NCBI RefSeq assembly: GCF_003207855.1
Contig: NZ_NKTZ01000009.1
Span: 39,785 to 103,784, forward strand
DNA: 64,000 bases
Reading direction: 5' to 3'
Source: Komagataeibacter rhaeticus
GTDB lineage: Bacteria > Pseudomonadota > Alphaproteobacteria > Acetobacterales > Acetobacteraceae
Part shown: positions 1 through 9,229 of the stretch, piece after piece
Position numbering within the stretch: position 1 is the first letter of the stretch
Layout of the letters: every line of letters starts with the position of its first letter
Made by a program: the position numbers and the translations under genes
The notes under the pieces: generated by a model
Told to the model about the DNA's origin: nothing
The model's database searches: none
The model's input: only the letters and a program-made list of their open reading frames with translations

Positions 1-2105
1 CCCAGTGTCGTGGCATAGCCCGCCAGCACCCCGGTGGCGTAGGCACGCACATTGGCCGCCAGGAACGGGACCGCGCCATCAATGATCACCCCGATTTCCG
101 GCCTGCGCCCGGCTTCCATGTCGCGCGCGAAGCCTGCGGGAATATCCAGCGCCATCTGGGCATGGCCGTTGCGGATGGCCCGGTCCAGCGCATCCGCGTC
201 CGCCACGGGGGCCAGTTCATGGAAATAGGCCGAACCCCGGAAACCGTCGATCAGGTCGCGGCTGATCGTGGTGCGGTCATGGTCGAGCACGGTAAAGCCC
301 ACGCCCTCCACATCGAACGAGATGCTGGAGGCCGCGACAACCAGCAGGATCAGCGGGCCGACCAGCGCGAAGGTCAGCCGCAGCCGGTCGCGCAGCAGTT
401 CGACCGCCTCGCGCCGGGCAAAGGCCCAGGCACGCGGCAGCCATCCGCCCCCCACCCCGCCAAAACGGGCGGCAAGCCGGGTGACCAGCGCGTGCCAGCG
501 CGTGGGGGCATGCGGTGGCGCGGGGTGGACCTGCGCATCCGTTGCCGCCTCGGCATCCTGAAGGTAGGCGATGAAGGCGGCCTCCAGCGTGGGGGCGCCG
601 CGCTTCTTCACCAGTTCGGCCGGCGTGCCCACGGCCAGTACATGCCCACGATGCATGAGCGAGATCCGGTCGCACCGCGCGGCCTCGTTCATGAAATGGG
701 TGGAGACGAAAATCGTCACATGCCCTTCGCGTGACAGGCGGATGAGATGGCACCAGAACATATCCCGCGCGGCGGGGTCCACGCCCGATGTCGGCTCATC
801 AAGGATCAGGATCTCGGGGTTATTGATGCACGCCGCCGCCAGCTGCAGGCGCTGGCGTATGCCCAGCGGCAGGGCGACGGGGCTGACATCGGCGCAGTCA
901 CGCAGTTCGAACGAATCCAGCGACTGCTCGACCATCCGTGCCGCTTTTGCAGCCGGAATGCGATACAGCCGCGCCTGCAGCATGAGATTCTGCCGCACGG
1001 TCAGTTCCTCGTACAGCGAGAACGCCTGCGACATGTACCCGATCCGCATGCGGGTCTTCATGTCGCCCGCCGTGATCTGCTCGCCAAACAGTTCCGCCGT
1101 GCCGCTGGTCACATCCAGCAGGCCGGTCAGCATCTTCATGGTGGTGGACTTGCCGCAGCCGTTGGAGCCAAGGAAGCCGAAGATCTCGCCCCGGCTTATG
1201 GTAAAGCTGACGTCACTCACCGCCGTGAAGCTGCCGAAGCGGCGGGTCAGGTGCCGCGCCTCGATCGCGGGCGGGCCGCCGGGGTTGGTATAGGGGGGAA
1301 TGGCAAGGCCACCCTCCTGCGGGCGGCGGCCTGCGGGCAGGAGCGCGATATACGCCTCTTCCAGCGATTTCGTATGCGTGCGCTCAAGTACATGCTGCGT
1401 GCGGTCACTGACCAGCACCCGGCCGCTGTCCATGGCCACCAGCCACGAAAAGCGTTCCGCCTCCTCCATATACGCGGTCGAGACGATGACCGTCATGGAC
1501 GGGCGCTCGGCGCGCAGCTGGTCCACCAGCGTCCAGAACTGCTGGCGCGACAGCGGGTCAACGCCGGTTGTCGGTTCATCAAGGATCAGCAGGTCCGGAT
1601 CATGCACCAGCGCACAGCACAGGCTGACCTTCTGCTTCATGCCACCAGACAGGTGGCCCGCCGCCCGGTCGGGAAAGGGGGCAAGGCCCGTGGCGTCCAG
1701 CAGGCGCTGGATGCGGGCGTCACGCGCGCGGGCATCCATGCCGAACAGGCGGGCAAAGAAGTCGATGTTCTCCCATACCGACAGGGTGGGGTACAGATTG
1801 CGCCCCAGCCCCTGCGGCATGAAGGCGGTGCGCGGCAGGAACCCCTCACGCGCGTGGCGGTCTCCCATATCCGCCCCCAGCACCCGCACCGTGCCCGACT
1901 GCAACCTGCGCACGCCCGCGATCAGCCCCAGCAGGGTGGACTTGCCCACCCCGTCCGGCCCGACAAGGCCGATGGTGGTTCCCGCCGGCAGGTCCAGCGT
2001 CACGTCATCCAGCGCCGTGACCGCGCCGTAGCGGTGCGTGACCCCCGTAATGGCAATGCCCGGCGGCGGGGCCGACCGGGCGTTATGCGGCGCCTGCCCG
2101 GTCAT
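1..2105 (-). CDS. rbbA: RbbA-type ABC transporter, two ATPase domains fused to an ABC-2 permease (3' end outside window)
   Basis: The reverse strand encodes two ABC ATPase domains followed by the start of an ABC-2 membrane domain. Walker A motifs are GPDGVGKST (near 1945) and GSNGCGKST (near 1155). The first signature is canonical, LSGGMKQK (near 1645), with Walker B LLILDEP. The second is degenerate, LPLGIRQR (near 870), with ILILDEP; this asymmetric pair is typical of RbbA/YhiH. A hydrophobic helix follows near 330-390, and the protein then runs off the left edge, so its C-terminal permease is missing here. The start ATG at 2105 overlaps the upstream stop as ATGA, so it is translationally coupled to the HlyD-type adaptor. 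Family knowledge suggests drug or lipophilic-compound export with that adaptor; the substrate is unknown. Confidence 0.9.
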   Translation of the reverse strand, partial: MTGQAPHNARSAPPPGIAITGVTHRYGAVTALDDVTLDLPAGTTIGLVGPDGVGKSTLLGLIAGVRRLQSGTVRVLGADMGDRHAREGFLPRTAFMPQGLGRNLYPTLSVWENIDFFARLFGMDARARDARIQRLLDATGLAPFPDRAAGHLSGGMKQKVSLCCALVHDPDLLILDEPTTGVDPLSRQQFWTLVDQLRAERPSMTVIVSTAYMEEAERFSWLVAMDSGRVLVSDRTQHVLERTHTKSLEEAYIALLPAGRRPQEGGLAIPPYTNPGGPPAIEARHLTRRFGSFTAVSDVSFTISRGEIFGFLGSNGCGKSTTMKMLTGLLDVTSGTAELFGEQITAGDMKTRMRIGYMSQAFSLYEELTVRQNLMLQARLYRIPAAKAARMVEQSLDSFELRDCADVSPVALPLGIRQRLQLAAACINNPEILILDEPTSGVDPAARDMFWCHLIRLSREGHVTIFVSTHFMNEAARCDRISLMHRGHVLAVGTPAELVKKRGAPTLEAAFIAYLQDAEAATDAQVHPAPPHAPTRWHALVTRLAARFGGVGGGWLPRAWAFARREAVELLRDRLRLTFALVGPLILLVVAASSISFDVEGVGFTVLDHDRTTISRDLIDGFRGSAYFHELAPVADADALDRAIRNGHAQMALDIPAGFARDMEAGRRPEIGVIIDGAVPFLAANVRAYATGVLAGYATTL

Positions 2106-3088
2106 TGCGGGGCATCGGCCACATCAAGCGCCGCGGGCCAGCGGGCGGCGGGATCGGTGCGGACGTACCCATCACCCGTCATGCCCGCCTTGAGCACGCT
2201 GCCGTAACGCCGGGCGGTGGCGGGATCGATGCGCAGCTTGACGCGATAGACCAGCTTGTCACGCTCGGTCGTGGTCTCGACATATTTGGGGGTGAACTGG
2301 GCCTCGGGCGAGACGAAGGAAATCGTGGCCGGAATCACCTGCTGGTGCAGCGCGTCCAGCGTGATGCGCGCCTGGTCCCCCACATGCAGCTGGCCTGCCT
2401 GCAGCGAGGGATAGAAGATGGTCAGGTACATGTCGGTCGGGTCCAGCAGCGAGGCAACGCGCCCGCCGCCGGGCAGGACGGCCCCCTGTTCCACGATCCG
2501 GTATTCGATCCGGCCCGCGACGGGGGCGCGGATGGTCATGTCGTCCTCGGCGGACCGGGCCTGGGCCACCTGCGCGCGGGCCGCCTGTTCGGCGGCAACC
2601 GCCGCATCGACCGCGCGCGCAGCCGCCTCAGCCCCCGCCGTGGCGGTGTCCAGACCGGTCTGGTGCTGGGACAGTTCCATATCCGATACCAGATGCTGGC
2701 GGAACATGGTGCTGGCATGCTCAAGGTCAAGCCGGGCCAGATGCAGCGTTGCCTGCCGCGCATCCCGCTCCGCCCCCGCGCGGGCCACATTGGCCTGTGC
2801 CGCCAGAAGCTGGGCGCGGGCGGCGTCCAGGCTGGCCTGCGTGCTGGCATCATCCTCGCGCGCCAGGACCTGGCCTGCGGCAACCACGTCCCCTTCGTGA
2901 AATTCCAGTGCCGTGATCCGGCCGGGATACTTCACCGCCACATCAATGCGGGCCAGTTCCAGCCGCCCGTTGGCGCGCGCAAGCCCCGGCGGCAGTTCGT
3001 CGTGGTGCTGGACCACGTACCACCCTGCGCCACACCCCACCGCAACCACGGCCACACCGGCACCGACCGCCACATCACGCCACTTCAT
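2102..3088 (-). CDS. HlyD/EmrA-family membrane fusion (periplasmic adaptor) protein
   Basis: A 328-residue periplasmic adaptor. It has one N-terminal transmembrane anchor (roughly residues 7-26), a first biotinyl-lipoyl half (VAVKYPGRITALEFHEGDVV), a long Ala/Gln/Arg-rich coiled-coil hairpin (about residues 80-190), and the second half (IRAPVAGRIEYRIVEQGAVL), followed by a beta-barrel region. The start at 3088 puts the membrane anchor at the N-terminus and has an AGGGAG ribosome site; the longer frame upstream has no adaptor-like sequence. It lies 140 bp after the MarR gene and overlaps the RbbA-type ABC gene by 4 bp. The three probably form one operon, with this protein linking the ABC exporter to an outer membrane channel. 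Confidence 0.92.
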   Translation of the reverse strand: MKWRDVAVGAGVAVVAVGCGAGWYVVQHHDELPPGLARANGRLELARIDVAVKYPGRITALEFHEGDVVAAGQVLAREDDASTQASLDAARAQLLAAQANVARAGAERDARQATLHLARLDLEHASTMFRQHLVSDMELSQHQTGLDTATAGAEAAARAVDAAVAAEQAARAQVAQARSAEDDMTIRAPVAGRIEYRIVEQGAVLPGGGRVASLLDPTDMYLTIFYPSLQAGQLHVGDQARITLDALHQQVIPATISFVSPEAQFTPKYVETTTERDKLVYRVKLRIDPATARRYGSVLKAGMTGDGYVRTDPAARWPAALDVADAPQ

Positions 3089-3228
3089 ACCGCATGCTTC
3101 TCCCTGCCCGACGCACAGGCCGGCACGGGGCCGGAACAATACATCATGCACAGTTACGCCCGCCCCGCGGGCCTCTTCATGATCCCGTCCTATACCAGTG
3201 CGGGAGGATACGAACTGATGCAGGTCAT

Positions 3229-3738
3229 TTACAGCGCCTGCCCGGCACACGGCGTTGCGTCGCCTTCCTCCATCACGGCTTCGGCCCGCCCCAGCACCCC
3301 GGCCAGCACCCGCATCATGGCCTGAACATGCTCGGGTGGCTGGCCGCGCAGCACGCGGGCCTCCATGGCCGCGCAGGTGGCGTGAAAGGTCTCGCACTTG
3401 CGCCGGCCACGCGCGGTCAGGACCAGGTTCTTGGCACGCCGGTCATCATGGTCGGGATGGCGCTCGACCAGTCCCTCGCCTTCCAGCAGGTCCAGCACGC
3501 GCACCAGGGCCGAACTGTCGGTATTCATGGACTGGGCCAGGGTGCGCTGGCTGATCCCGTCGGGCAGCATCATCAGGTAGGCGAGCGGACGCATCATGGC
3601 CATGCTCATCCCCTCCGCCCGCAGGGCACGGTCCAGCACGAGCCGCCACGTATTGGCCAGCCGCATGGTCAGGAAGGTCATCCTCATATCCTCGAAACCC
3701 GCGCCCTTGATATCGGGCAATGGTGAACGTCCGGTCAT
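3229..3738 (-). CDS. MarR-family transcriptional regulator
   Basis: About 169 residues with a winged helix-turn-helix of MarR type. The recognition region is GISQRTLAQSMNTDSSALVRVLDLLEGEGLVERHPDHDDRRAK, whose wing motif (DRR) is diagnostic. The start at 3738 is chosen because AGGGG lies 6 nt upstream; an ATG at 3744 is also possible but would sit directly on that site. It is divergent from the FUSC gene and upstream of the adaptor and ABC genes. It is therefore the likely repressor of both export modules, with phenolic or similar ligands as inducers by analogy to MarR/EmrR. The dyad at 3885-3904 is its likely operator. Confidence 0.88.
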   Translation of the reverse strand: MTGRSPLPDIKGAGFEDMRMTFLTMRLANTWRLVLDRALRAEGMSMAMMRPLAYLMMLPDGISQRTLAQSMNTDSSALVRVLDLLEGEGLVERHPDHDDRRAKNLVLTARGRRKCETFHATCAAMEARVLRGQPPEHVQAMMRVLAGVLGRAEAVMEEGDATPCAGQAL

Positions 3739-3883
3739 GCTCATCCCCTGCTGGTACCACCGGGCCGCGCCAGGACCCGCCCCTGCCCGATAGCATGAGA
3801 GCGGGCGGCGGATCATGACCCCTTTATGCGATGGCTGCCCGGCAGCCGCGCGCTGCCTGGCAATGCCTGTCCCGCCAATATAA

Positions 3884-3910
3884 TTGACATGGCATTAATT
3901 GTCATACAAT
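3884..3910 (+). promoter_or_regulatory. Predicted promoter with overlapping MarR-type operator
   Basis: An AT-rich patch in the MarR/FUSC divergent region holds a -35-like TTGACA (3884-3889) and a -10-like TACAAT (3905-3910) with 15 bp spacing, slightly short. An inverted repeat TGACA-N10-TGTCA (3885-3904) covers the -35 and the spacer. A repressor bound there would block FUSC transcription. Spacing and symmetry fit a MarR dimer site; this is sequence inference only. Confidence 0.5.
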
Positions 3911-3967
3911 ACATTGCAGGCCCAGCCCCCTTTATCTTCATGCGGCATGCGTTATCAGGAAGCGCCC

Positions 3968-6151
3968 ATGCCGCAGCCGGGAGTCCACACCCAGATGTTG
4001 TCCAGCTTCATGCGCCGTTTCGCCAGCGATACCCAGTGGGCCGCCACGCGCACCACGGCGGCCTTCAGCGCGCGGGCGCTTCTTTCGGTCGGCATTGCGC
4101 TGTTCCTGGCCTTTGCCTTCCAGCTCCAGTCCCCCATGAGTTCGGTCACCACGGTCATGATCGTGGCCAACCCCACCGTGGGCGCACTGGTTTCCAAAAG
4201 CGTGTGGCGTGTAATCGGCACCATTATCGGTGCTACCATCAGCGTGGGGCTGATGGCGGTGTTCGTGCAGTCGCCGGTGCTGTATTTCATGGGGCTGTCG
4301 TTCGTGGTGGGGCTGGCCTGCATGGCTGCCACCTTCCTGCGGCTGTTCCGTGCCTATGCCGCCGTGCTGACGGGGTATACCATCGTCATCATCTCGGCCC
4401 CCGCCTTCGGGGACCCGGACGGCATCTTCCTCAGCGCCATGTCACGGCTTTCCGCCGTGGTGGTGGGCATCGTGACCACGGCCACGGTCTTCATGGTGAC
4501 CTCACCACGCCGGTCGGATACGCTGTTCACCCAGATCCATGCCCTGTTCCGTGACACGGTCAGCTATATCCTGGCCTTCCACCAGGGGTATGCGGATGTC
4601 GCGGCCCCCGGCGCGGAGGGACCACCCGCCACCACGTTCCGCGCTCTGCCGTCCGACTTCCATGACAGCCGTGCCGCCATGCTGGCGCGGATCGGCCGCC
4701 TGTCGGATGCGGTGGAATATGCCGCGACCGACAATTACGACATAAGCGTGCGCCAGCGCGAGATCCGCGCGGGGCTGGCGCGGCTTTCGGGCATCGTGGC
4801 GTCCTATCACCCGCATACCATCACGGCGCCGGACACCGCGCAGGACCGCGCGGTGCATGGCGAGATCGTGGCCATGCTGCGCCACCTCATGGACCTGACC
4901 GAAGGCCGCACGCTGGAATCCGCCTGGCCGGAAGGCTGCGCACGCATCCGCCTGACGCGTGACGCCATGATTGCCCGCGCGCGGCAGAGCATTTCCCCCC
5001 AGTCGCTGCTATTCCTTGATGACATACAGGACCTGGTGGGCCAGATCGAAACCGCGCTGCTTGACCTGTCACGCCGCGGCAGCGCGGGGCGCAGGCTGCG
5101 GCTGCAACCCTATCTGGAATGGCCCACGGCCCTGCGCAACGGCGCACGCGGCGCCACGATCACCCTGCTGACCGCCCTGATCTGGTATGTACTGCACTGG
5201 ACGGCGGGACCGACCATGATGCTGTACGTGGTGGCGGCGGCCAGCCTGCTGTCCACCCTGCCCTCCGCCTCACGGGCGGCGGGGCTCATGGCCACGGGCA
5301 CCGCGCTGGGTGTGCCGGCGGGGCTTCTGTGCCATATCTACCTGCTGCCGCAGATCGATGGCTATCCGCTGCTATGGCTGTCGCTGTGCATCATGCTGCT
5401 GCCGGGGGTATGGTTGCAGTTCCACCCCAAATTCGGCATTGGCGCGTTTGGCTACGGCGTGTTTGCCACCGTGATGCTGCAGGTGAACAACCCGATCCAT
5501 TATTATAATGACATCGGCCTGTTCAACGGATGGATGGCACTGCTTATGGGCTGCATCATGCTGGTGCTGTCGTTCCGGGTCATCCTGCCGCCCAACCACC
5601 GGCTGGACGCGGCCCGGCTTGTCACCTCGCTCACGCGCAGCCTGCGCAGGCTGGCGCTGTCGGGCCGCAGGCAGGGCACGGAATGGCTGGTATGGGAGAA
5701 CCTGCAGCTACAGAAGGTGATCCGGCTGGCCATGCGGCTGTCCTTCTTCGCCAGGCCTGCCGTCATACATCAGTATATCGATGCGGCGCTGGCCACCCTG
5801 TCACTGGGGCGGCTGGTCGAGCGCATCCGCAGCATCGCCACCAGCCCGGATATAGACAATGCCCAGCGCACGGCCATTTACGATGCGCTGGACACGTTTG
5901 CCGAACTGGCACACAACCCGCTGCTGACCGCAGCCGCCCTGATCCGCGCGGCCGGCATGCTGTGCCCGCCCGATGCGATCACGCAGCGCCCCCCGGCCCA
6001 GGTCGAGGCCATGGCCTGTCTGGAACAGGCCGGGCGGATCATCCGCGACATTCCCGGCTTCCTGGACCAGCGCGGGCCGCTGCAATGGGCGGAGGACTAT
6101 CCCGCCGCCCACCGGCCGCCGCTGGCCGCCGTCAGGTCGGAAGCTGGCTGA
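3968..6151 (+). CDS. FUSC-family inner membrane exporter (aromatic acid/efflux type)
   Basis: A 727-residue protein with the duplicated FUSC/YccS/AaeB layout. An N-terminal membrane block (about residues 30-180) is followed by a long soluble region, a second membrane block (about residues 395-540), and a C-terminal cytoplasmic helical domain. The start at 3968 has AGGAAG 6 nt upstream; an in-frame start at 3899 lacks such a site and falls inside the promoter. The family exports aromatic acids or other organic compounds by proton motive force. It is divergent from a MarR regulator and an HlyD-type adaptor, a common tripartite arrangement. Its last 20 bp overlap the end of the convergent secreted-protein gene. 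Confidence 0.88.
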   Translation: MPQPGVHTQMLSSFMRRFASDTQWAATRTTAAFSARALLSVGIALFLAFAFQLQSPMSSVTTVMIVANPTVGALVSKSVWRVIGTIIGATISVGLMAVFVQSPVLYFMGLSFVVGLACMAATFLRLFRAYAAVLTGYTIVIISAPAFGDPDGIFLSAMSRLSAVVVGIVTTATVFMVTSPRRSDTLFTQIHALFRDTVSYILAFHQGYADVAAPGAEGPPATTFRALPSDFHDSRAAMLARIGRLSDAVEYAATDNYDISVRQREIRAGLARLSGIVASYHPHTITAPDTAQDRAVHGEIVAMLRHLMDLTEGRTLESAWPEGCARIRLTRDAMIARARQSISPQSLLFLDDIQDLVGQIETALLDLSRRGSAGRRLRLQPYLEWPTALRNGARGATITLLTALIWYVLHWTAGPTMMLYVVAAASLLSTLPSASRAAGLMATGTALGVPAGLLCHIYLLPQIDGYPLLWLSLCIMLLPGVWLQFHPKFGIGAFGYGVFATVMLQVNNPIHYYNDIGLFNGWMALLMGCIMLVLSFRVILPPNHRLDAARLVTSLTRSLRRLALSGRRQGTEWLVWENLQLQKVIRLAMRLSFFARPAVIHQYIDAALATLSLGRLVERIRSIATSPDIDNAQRTAIYDALDTFAELAHNPLLTAAALIRAAGMLCPPDAITQRPPAQVEAMACLEQAGRIIRDIPGFLDQRGPLQWAEDYPAAHRPPLAAVRSEAG

Positions 6152-6734
6152 GTACCGAGAACGACACCGCATCCATCACGGTGGTGTCCACCTCATCGCC
6201 CGGCTTGAGGGTCTTGAGGAATTCCTGCATTGCCTTCTGGCGGACCAGCACGACGCGGGTGATGTCATCGGGATCGACAAAGACCACCTGGTTGCGGGTG
6301 GTATCGACGCCCGTCACCTTCACACGCTCACGCTTGAAGGAAACCATCATGCCATGCGGGTGCGGGCCGGTGCGGGTGCCGGCGGCATTCTCGGTCGATT
6401 CGGGCAGGGGGGAACCCGGCGGCGCGATGGCGGCATCAATGGTGCGGACGATGCGCAGGCCAATCTTGTCACCGGGGTGCAGGACCGGCAGCTTGGCGCG
6501 CAGGTCGGGGTCGACGCGCACGGTATCCAGATTGCCCGCCTTGTCACGCAGCAGGATCATGCCCGCGTCGTGGTCCACGCTTTCCACAATGGCGGTGGCC
6601 GTCTGGTTGCCCACGATCACCGGGGCCTGCGCCAGGGCGGGCCGGGACGGCGCGGACAGTGCGGCAACACCTCCCGCCACGACGGCAGCCAGGGCCACCG
6701 CCGCGCGGCGGGGTGCAAACAGCTTTACGTTCAT
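6132..6734 (-). CDS. Secreted hypothetical protein with signal peptide
   Basis: A 200-residue protein with a clear Sec signal peptide: positive N-terminus MNVKLFAPRR, a hydrophobic AVALAAVVAGGVAALSA stretch, and a probable cleavage after ALA-Q near residue 36. The mature part alternates beta-rich segments such as TATAIVESVDHDAGMILLRD and NQVVFVDPDDITRVVLV, suggesting a small periplasmic beta-barrel repeated twice. I recognise no catalytic motif or named family. Its 3' end overlaps the FUSC stop region by 20 bp tail-to-tail. The upstream region to 6869 is AT-rich and presumably holds its promoter. Confidence 0.75.
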   Translation of the reverse strand: MNVKLFAPRRAAVALAAVVAGGVAALSAPSRPALAQAPVIVGNQTATAIVESVDHDAGMILLRDKAGNLDTVRVDPDLRAKLPVLHPGDKIGLRIVRTIDAAIAPPGSPLPESTENAAGTRTGPHPHGMMVSFKRERVKVTGVDTTRNQVVFVDPDDITRVVLVRQKAMQEFLKTLKPGDEVDTTVMDAVSFSVLSQLPT

Positions 6735-6869
6735 GTTTATTATTCTTCCCTATAATACTTAACAGATGCAAAACGCGGCTGGCGGGCCTGCGCCCGGTCC
6801 AGATTCCCTATCCCATAACGCATGCGAAGGGTCATGTATCCAAACATGTAAGCGTATGTGTCACGGCCG

Positions 6870-7487
6870 TCAGGCATAATCCGGCACACCGGGCATGACG
6901 ACAAAACCCGGCAGGCGCCGCAGCCCGCGCGCCCAGCGCCGCAGGGCGGGACAGGTGTCACGCTCCACCCCCAGATCGGCCGAAAGCGCGAACACCACGA
7001 ACAGCACCACATCGGCAATGCTGGGCGCGGGCGCTGCGAACCATGCCTCCCCCGCCAGGGCGCGGGCGGCCATGTGGTCTTCCATCCGGCGCAGGAGGGC
7101 TTCAAGCGGGACCGTACCGGGCAGGACCGGCAGCGTGGTGCCAAAGGCGGCCGTACGCAGCGTGGCCAGCGTATCAAGCGCGGTCGCGCCAAAATCCAGC
7201 CAGTCCATGACCACCCATCCCTGCACGGGATCAAGCCATGTGGGGGCCACGCCGGGCTGGCGGGCGGCAAACAGCAGGATCGTGCACGGGCGCGACAGCC
7301 GCGTCCTGCCCGCCTGCAGCACGGGCGGGCAGAGGCCGGATTCCAGCCCCGCGGGGCGCTGCCCGGGCGCCAGGTCCATGTCCACCGCGCGCGTGGCAAA
7401 GGGCAGCCCCATAAGCGACAGGCCAAGACGGACGGCATAACAGCGCACATCCGGCGTCCAGTCATGCAGGACCAGTGCGTCGCTCAT
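6870..7487 (-). CDS. Glutathione S-transferase-like protein
   Basis: A 205-residue two-domain GST-like protein. The N-terminal half resembles a thioredoxin-fold GST domain starting VLHDWTPDVRCYAVRLGLSLMGLPF. The C-terminal half is helical, with the conserved APSIADVVLFVVFALSADLG segment equivalent to the usual P-S-x-A-D motif. The cis-Pro region is present as CPPVLQAG. The start ATG overlaps the stop of the upstream Rieske gene by 4 bp, so the two are co-translated. The pairing hints at redox or aromatic-compound metabolism. The catalytic residue and substrate cannot be assigned from sequence. Confidence 0.75.
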   Translation of the reverse strand: MSDALVLHDWTPDVRCYAVRLGLSLMGLPFATRAVDMDLAPGQRPAGLESGLCPPVLQAGRTRLSRPCTILLFAARQPGVAPTWLDPVQGWVVMDWLDFGATALDTLATLRTAAFGTTLPVLPGTVPLEALLRRMEDHMAARALAGEAWFAAPAPSIADVVLFVVFALSADLGVERDTCPALRRWARGLRRLPGFVVMPGVPDYA

Positions 7488-8137
7488 GCCAGTTCCCCCA
7501 TGATCCGGGTGGTGTCACCCCCGCCTTCCACCCCGTCGCGCAGCCGCTCCGCCCAGCGTGACAGCACCAGCGGGGACGGGGCCTGCGCATCCCGCGCCCG
7601 CACCACATGCAGCATGGCCTGCCCCGCCACCGGCGCATGCACCGCAAGCCCGACCGGGCCGCGCCATGTCATGGCCACATCCGCATGCATGCCCAGCGCA
7701 TGGCGCAGCAGCCCGGCCCCGGCGGACACATGCACGCTGCGCACCGGCTGCACTACCGGCCATGGTACCGGCATGGTGGCGGGAAAAGCCCCCGCACCCT
7801 CCATGCCAACCCAGGCAAGGCCCGCATGTTCACGCACCATATGGGTACGCACCTGGATGGCGGCGGGCACGCGCACGTTGGGGTGGGCCGGGATCAGCCT
7901 GCACCGCGCCGTGCCGCCAAACTGCCAGCCATGATACAGGCAGCCCAGCGCGCCCTCGCGCACGAAGCCAAAACTCAGCCGCATGCCGCGATGGGGGCAG
8001 CGGTCCTCCCACGCATGCAGGGTGGCGCTGTCCGTGTCCTCACGCCACAGCACGACCTCGTGCCCGTCAATCCGCACACCCGCGACCTCCCCACGGTGCA
8101 GGTCGGACAGGACACTGACCGGATGCCATCTTTCCAT
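7484..8137 (-). CDS. Stand-alone Rieske [2Fe-2S] protein
   Basis: A 217-residue protein with a complete oxygenase-type Rieske cluster site near the N-terminus, Cys47-x-His49 (CPHRG) and Cys66-x2-His69 (CLYHGW). After the Rieske fold (about residues 1-115) there are only about 100 residues, with no D-x2-H-x4-H iron motif, so the mononuclear iron domain of a normal ring-hydroxylating alpha subunit is absent. It is translationally coupled to the GST gene. It is divergent, across 129 bp, from a gene encoding the iron domain without Rieske ligands. That reciprocal arrangement suggests the two proteins act together as a split oxygenase, or that this one is its dedicated ferredoxin. Confidence 0.85.
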   Translation of the reverse strand: MERWHPVSVLSDLHRGEVAGVRIDGHEVVLWREDTDSATLHAWEDRCPHRGMRLSFGFVREGALGCLYHGWQFGGTARCRLIPAHPNVRVPAAIQVRTHMVREHAGLAWVGMEGAGAFPATMPVPWPVVQPVRSVHVSAGAGLLRHALGMHADVAMTWRGPVGLAVHAPVAGQAMLHVVRARDAQAPSPLVLSRWAERLRDGVEGGGDTTRIMGELA

Positions 8138-8266
8138 CTGTTGCGCCTTTTCCCCTTCATCCGGCCCGGATCATTGCATACCGCCCCGTGGGTGGCGCAC
8201 AATGGTCCGTATTCTTTCACGCAATACCATGACGCGCCATGGCATACCGCAGGCAGGAACCGGGCA

Positions 8267-9121
8267 ATGACACAGATCACTCCCCCCGATGAAACCGTTA
8301 TGGACCAATGGCATGTCATCAGTCCCCTTTCGCAACTGCGCAGCATGCCGACCGACACCATGCTGCTGGACCGGCCCATCACCTTCGGCCATGACGCGCA
8401 GGGCAGGCCATTCGCCTGTGACGTAACCCAAAAGCGCCTGCTGCCCGTGCGGGCGCGCCATGGCTGCCTGTGGACCTGTCCTGGCACCCCTGCGGGTGAT
8501 ATTCCCGCCATTGACGAAGCACTGGAACCGGACCGCAGGCTGGTGGATTGCGGGGTGTTCACAGTGCGCACCTCCGCGCCGCGTATCGTCGAGAATTTTC
8601 TCGACATGGCGCATTTCCCCTTCGTGCACACCAACATCCTGGGGGCCGAGCCGGACACGGAAGTCGCCCGCTACACCATAGAACTGCGTGAAGGCGGCAA
8701 CGAGATCTGGGCCACGGACTGCCATTTCTACCAGCCACAGGCCGCCCTTTCCGCCACCGACGGGATCGATACCGAATACCTGTACCGCGTGGCAGGCCCG
8801 TTTGTGACGCTTCTGTACAAGACCTGTCCCGCCCGGCCCGGACGCTTTGACGTGATCGCCCTGTTCGTCCAGCCCATGACGCAGGAATGCGCGCGGGCGC
8901 ATCCGGTGATGTTCCTGATAGACGAGGCATCCCCCCTGGCCGACCTGGTGGAGTTCCAGCAGACCATCTTCCTGCAGGACCGCATCATACTGGAAAACCA
9001 GCGCCCGCGACGGCTGCCGCTTTCCGCCGGGGCCGAAATCCCGACCATGGCGGACCGCATGTCGGTCGCCTACCGCCGCTGGCTGCGCGATCGCGGCATG
9101 ACCTATGGCACCACGGCCTGA
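8267..9121 (+). CDS. Rieske-type oxygenase catalytic (mononuclear iron) subunit lacking the Rieske cluster
   Basis: A 284-residue VanA-like oxygenase. The iron site is intact: N110-F-L-D113-M-A-H116-x4-H121, with a later FLQDRIILENQRP segment that in this family supplies the third carboxylate. The N-terminal 75 residues keep the outline of a Rieske domain (LLDRPITFGHDAQGRPFA... and RHGCLWTCPG) but contain neither C-x-H nor C-x2-H, so no 2Fe-2S cluster can form. The start at 8267 follows CAGGAA. It is divergent from the stand-alone Rieske protein that could supply the electrons. The substrate is unknown; aromatic demethylation or hydroxylation is possible by family. Confidence 0.82.
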   Translation: MTQITPPDETVMDQWHVISPLSQLRSMPTDTMLLDRPITFGHDAQGRPFACDVTQKRLLPVRARHGCLWTCPGTPAGDIPAIDEALEPDRRLVDCGVFTVRTSAPRIVENFLDMAHFPFVHTNILGAEPDTEVARYTIELREGGNEIWATDCHFYQPQAALSATDGIDTEYLYRVAGPFVTLLYKTCPARPGRFDVIALFVQPMTQECARAHPVMFLIDEASPLADLVEFQQTIFLQDRIILENQRPRRLPLSAGAEIPTMADRMSVAYRRWLRDRGMTYGTTA

Positions 9122-9229
9122 ACACCTGCGTCCAGCGCATTACCCCCTTCCCCCCGGTGGGGCTGCGGGCCTGCGGCGCATGGTGTAAGCCTGCTGCACC
9201 AGCACAGGCAGACAGGACAGGAGCCACAC

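Noticed and set aside
747..2207. Long plus-strand open frame opposite the ABC ATPase gene
   Set aside because: It is antisense to intact Walker and signature motifs and has His/Gln/Arg-rich composition typical of shadow frames in GC-rich DNA.
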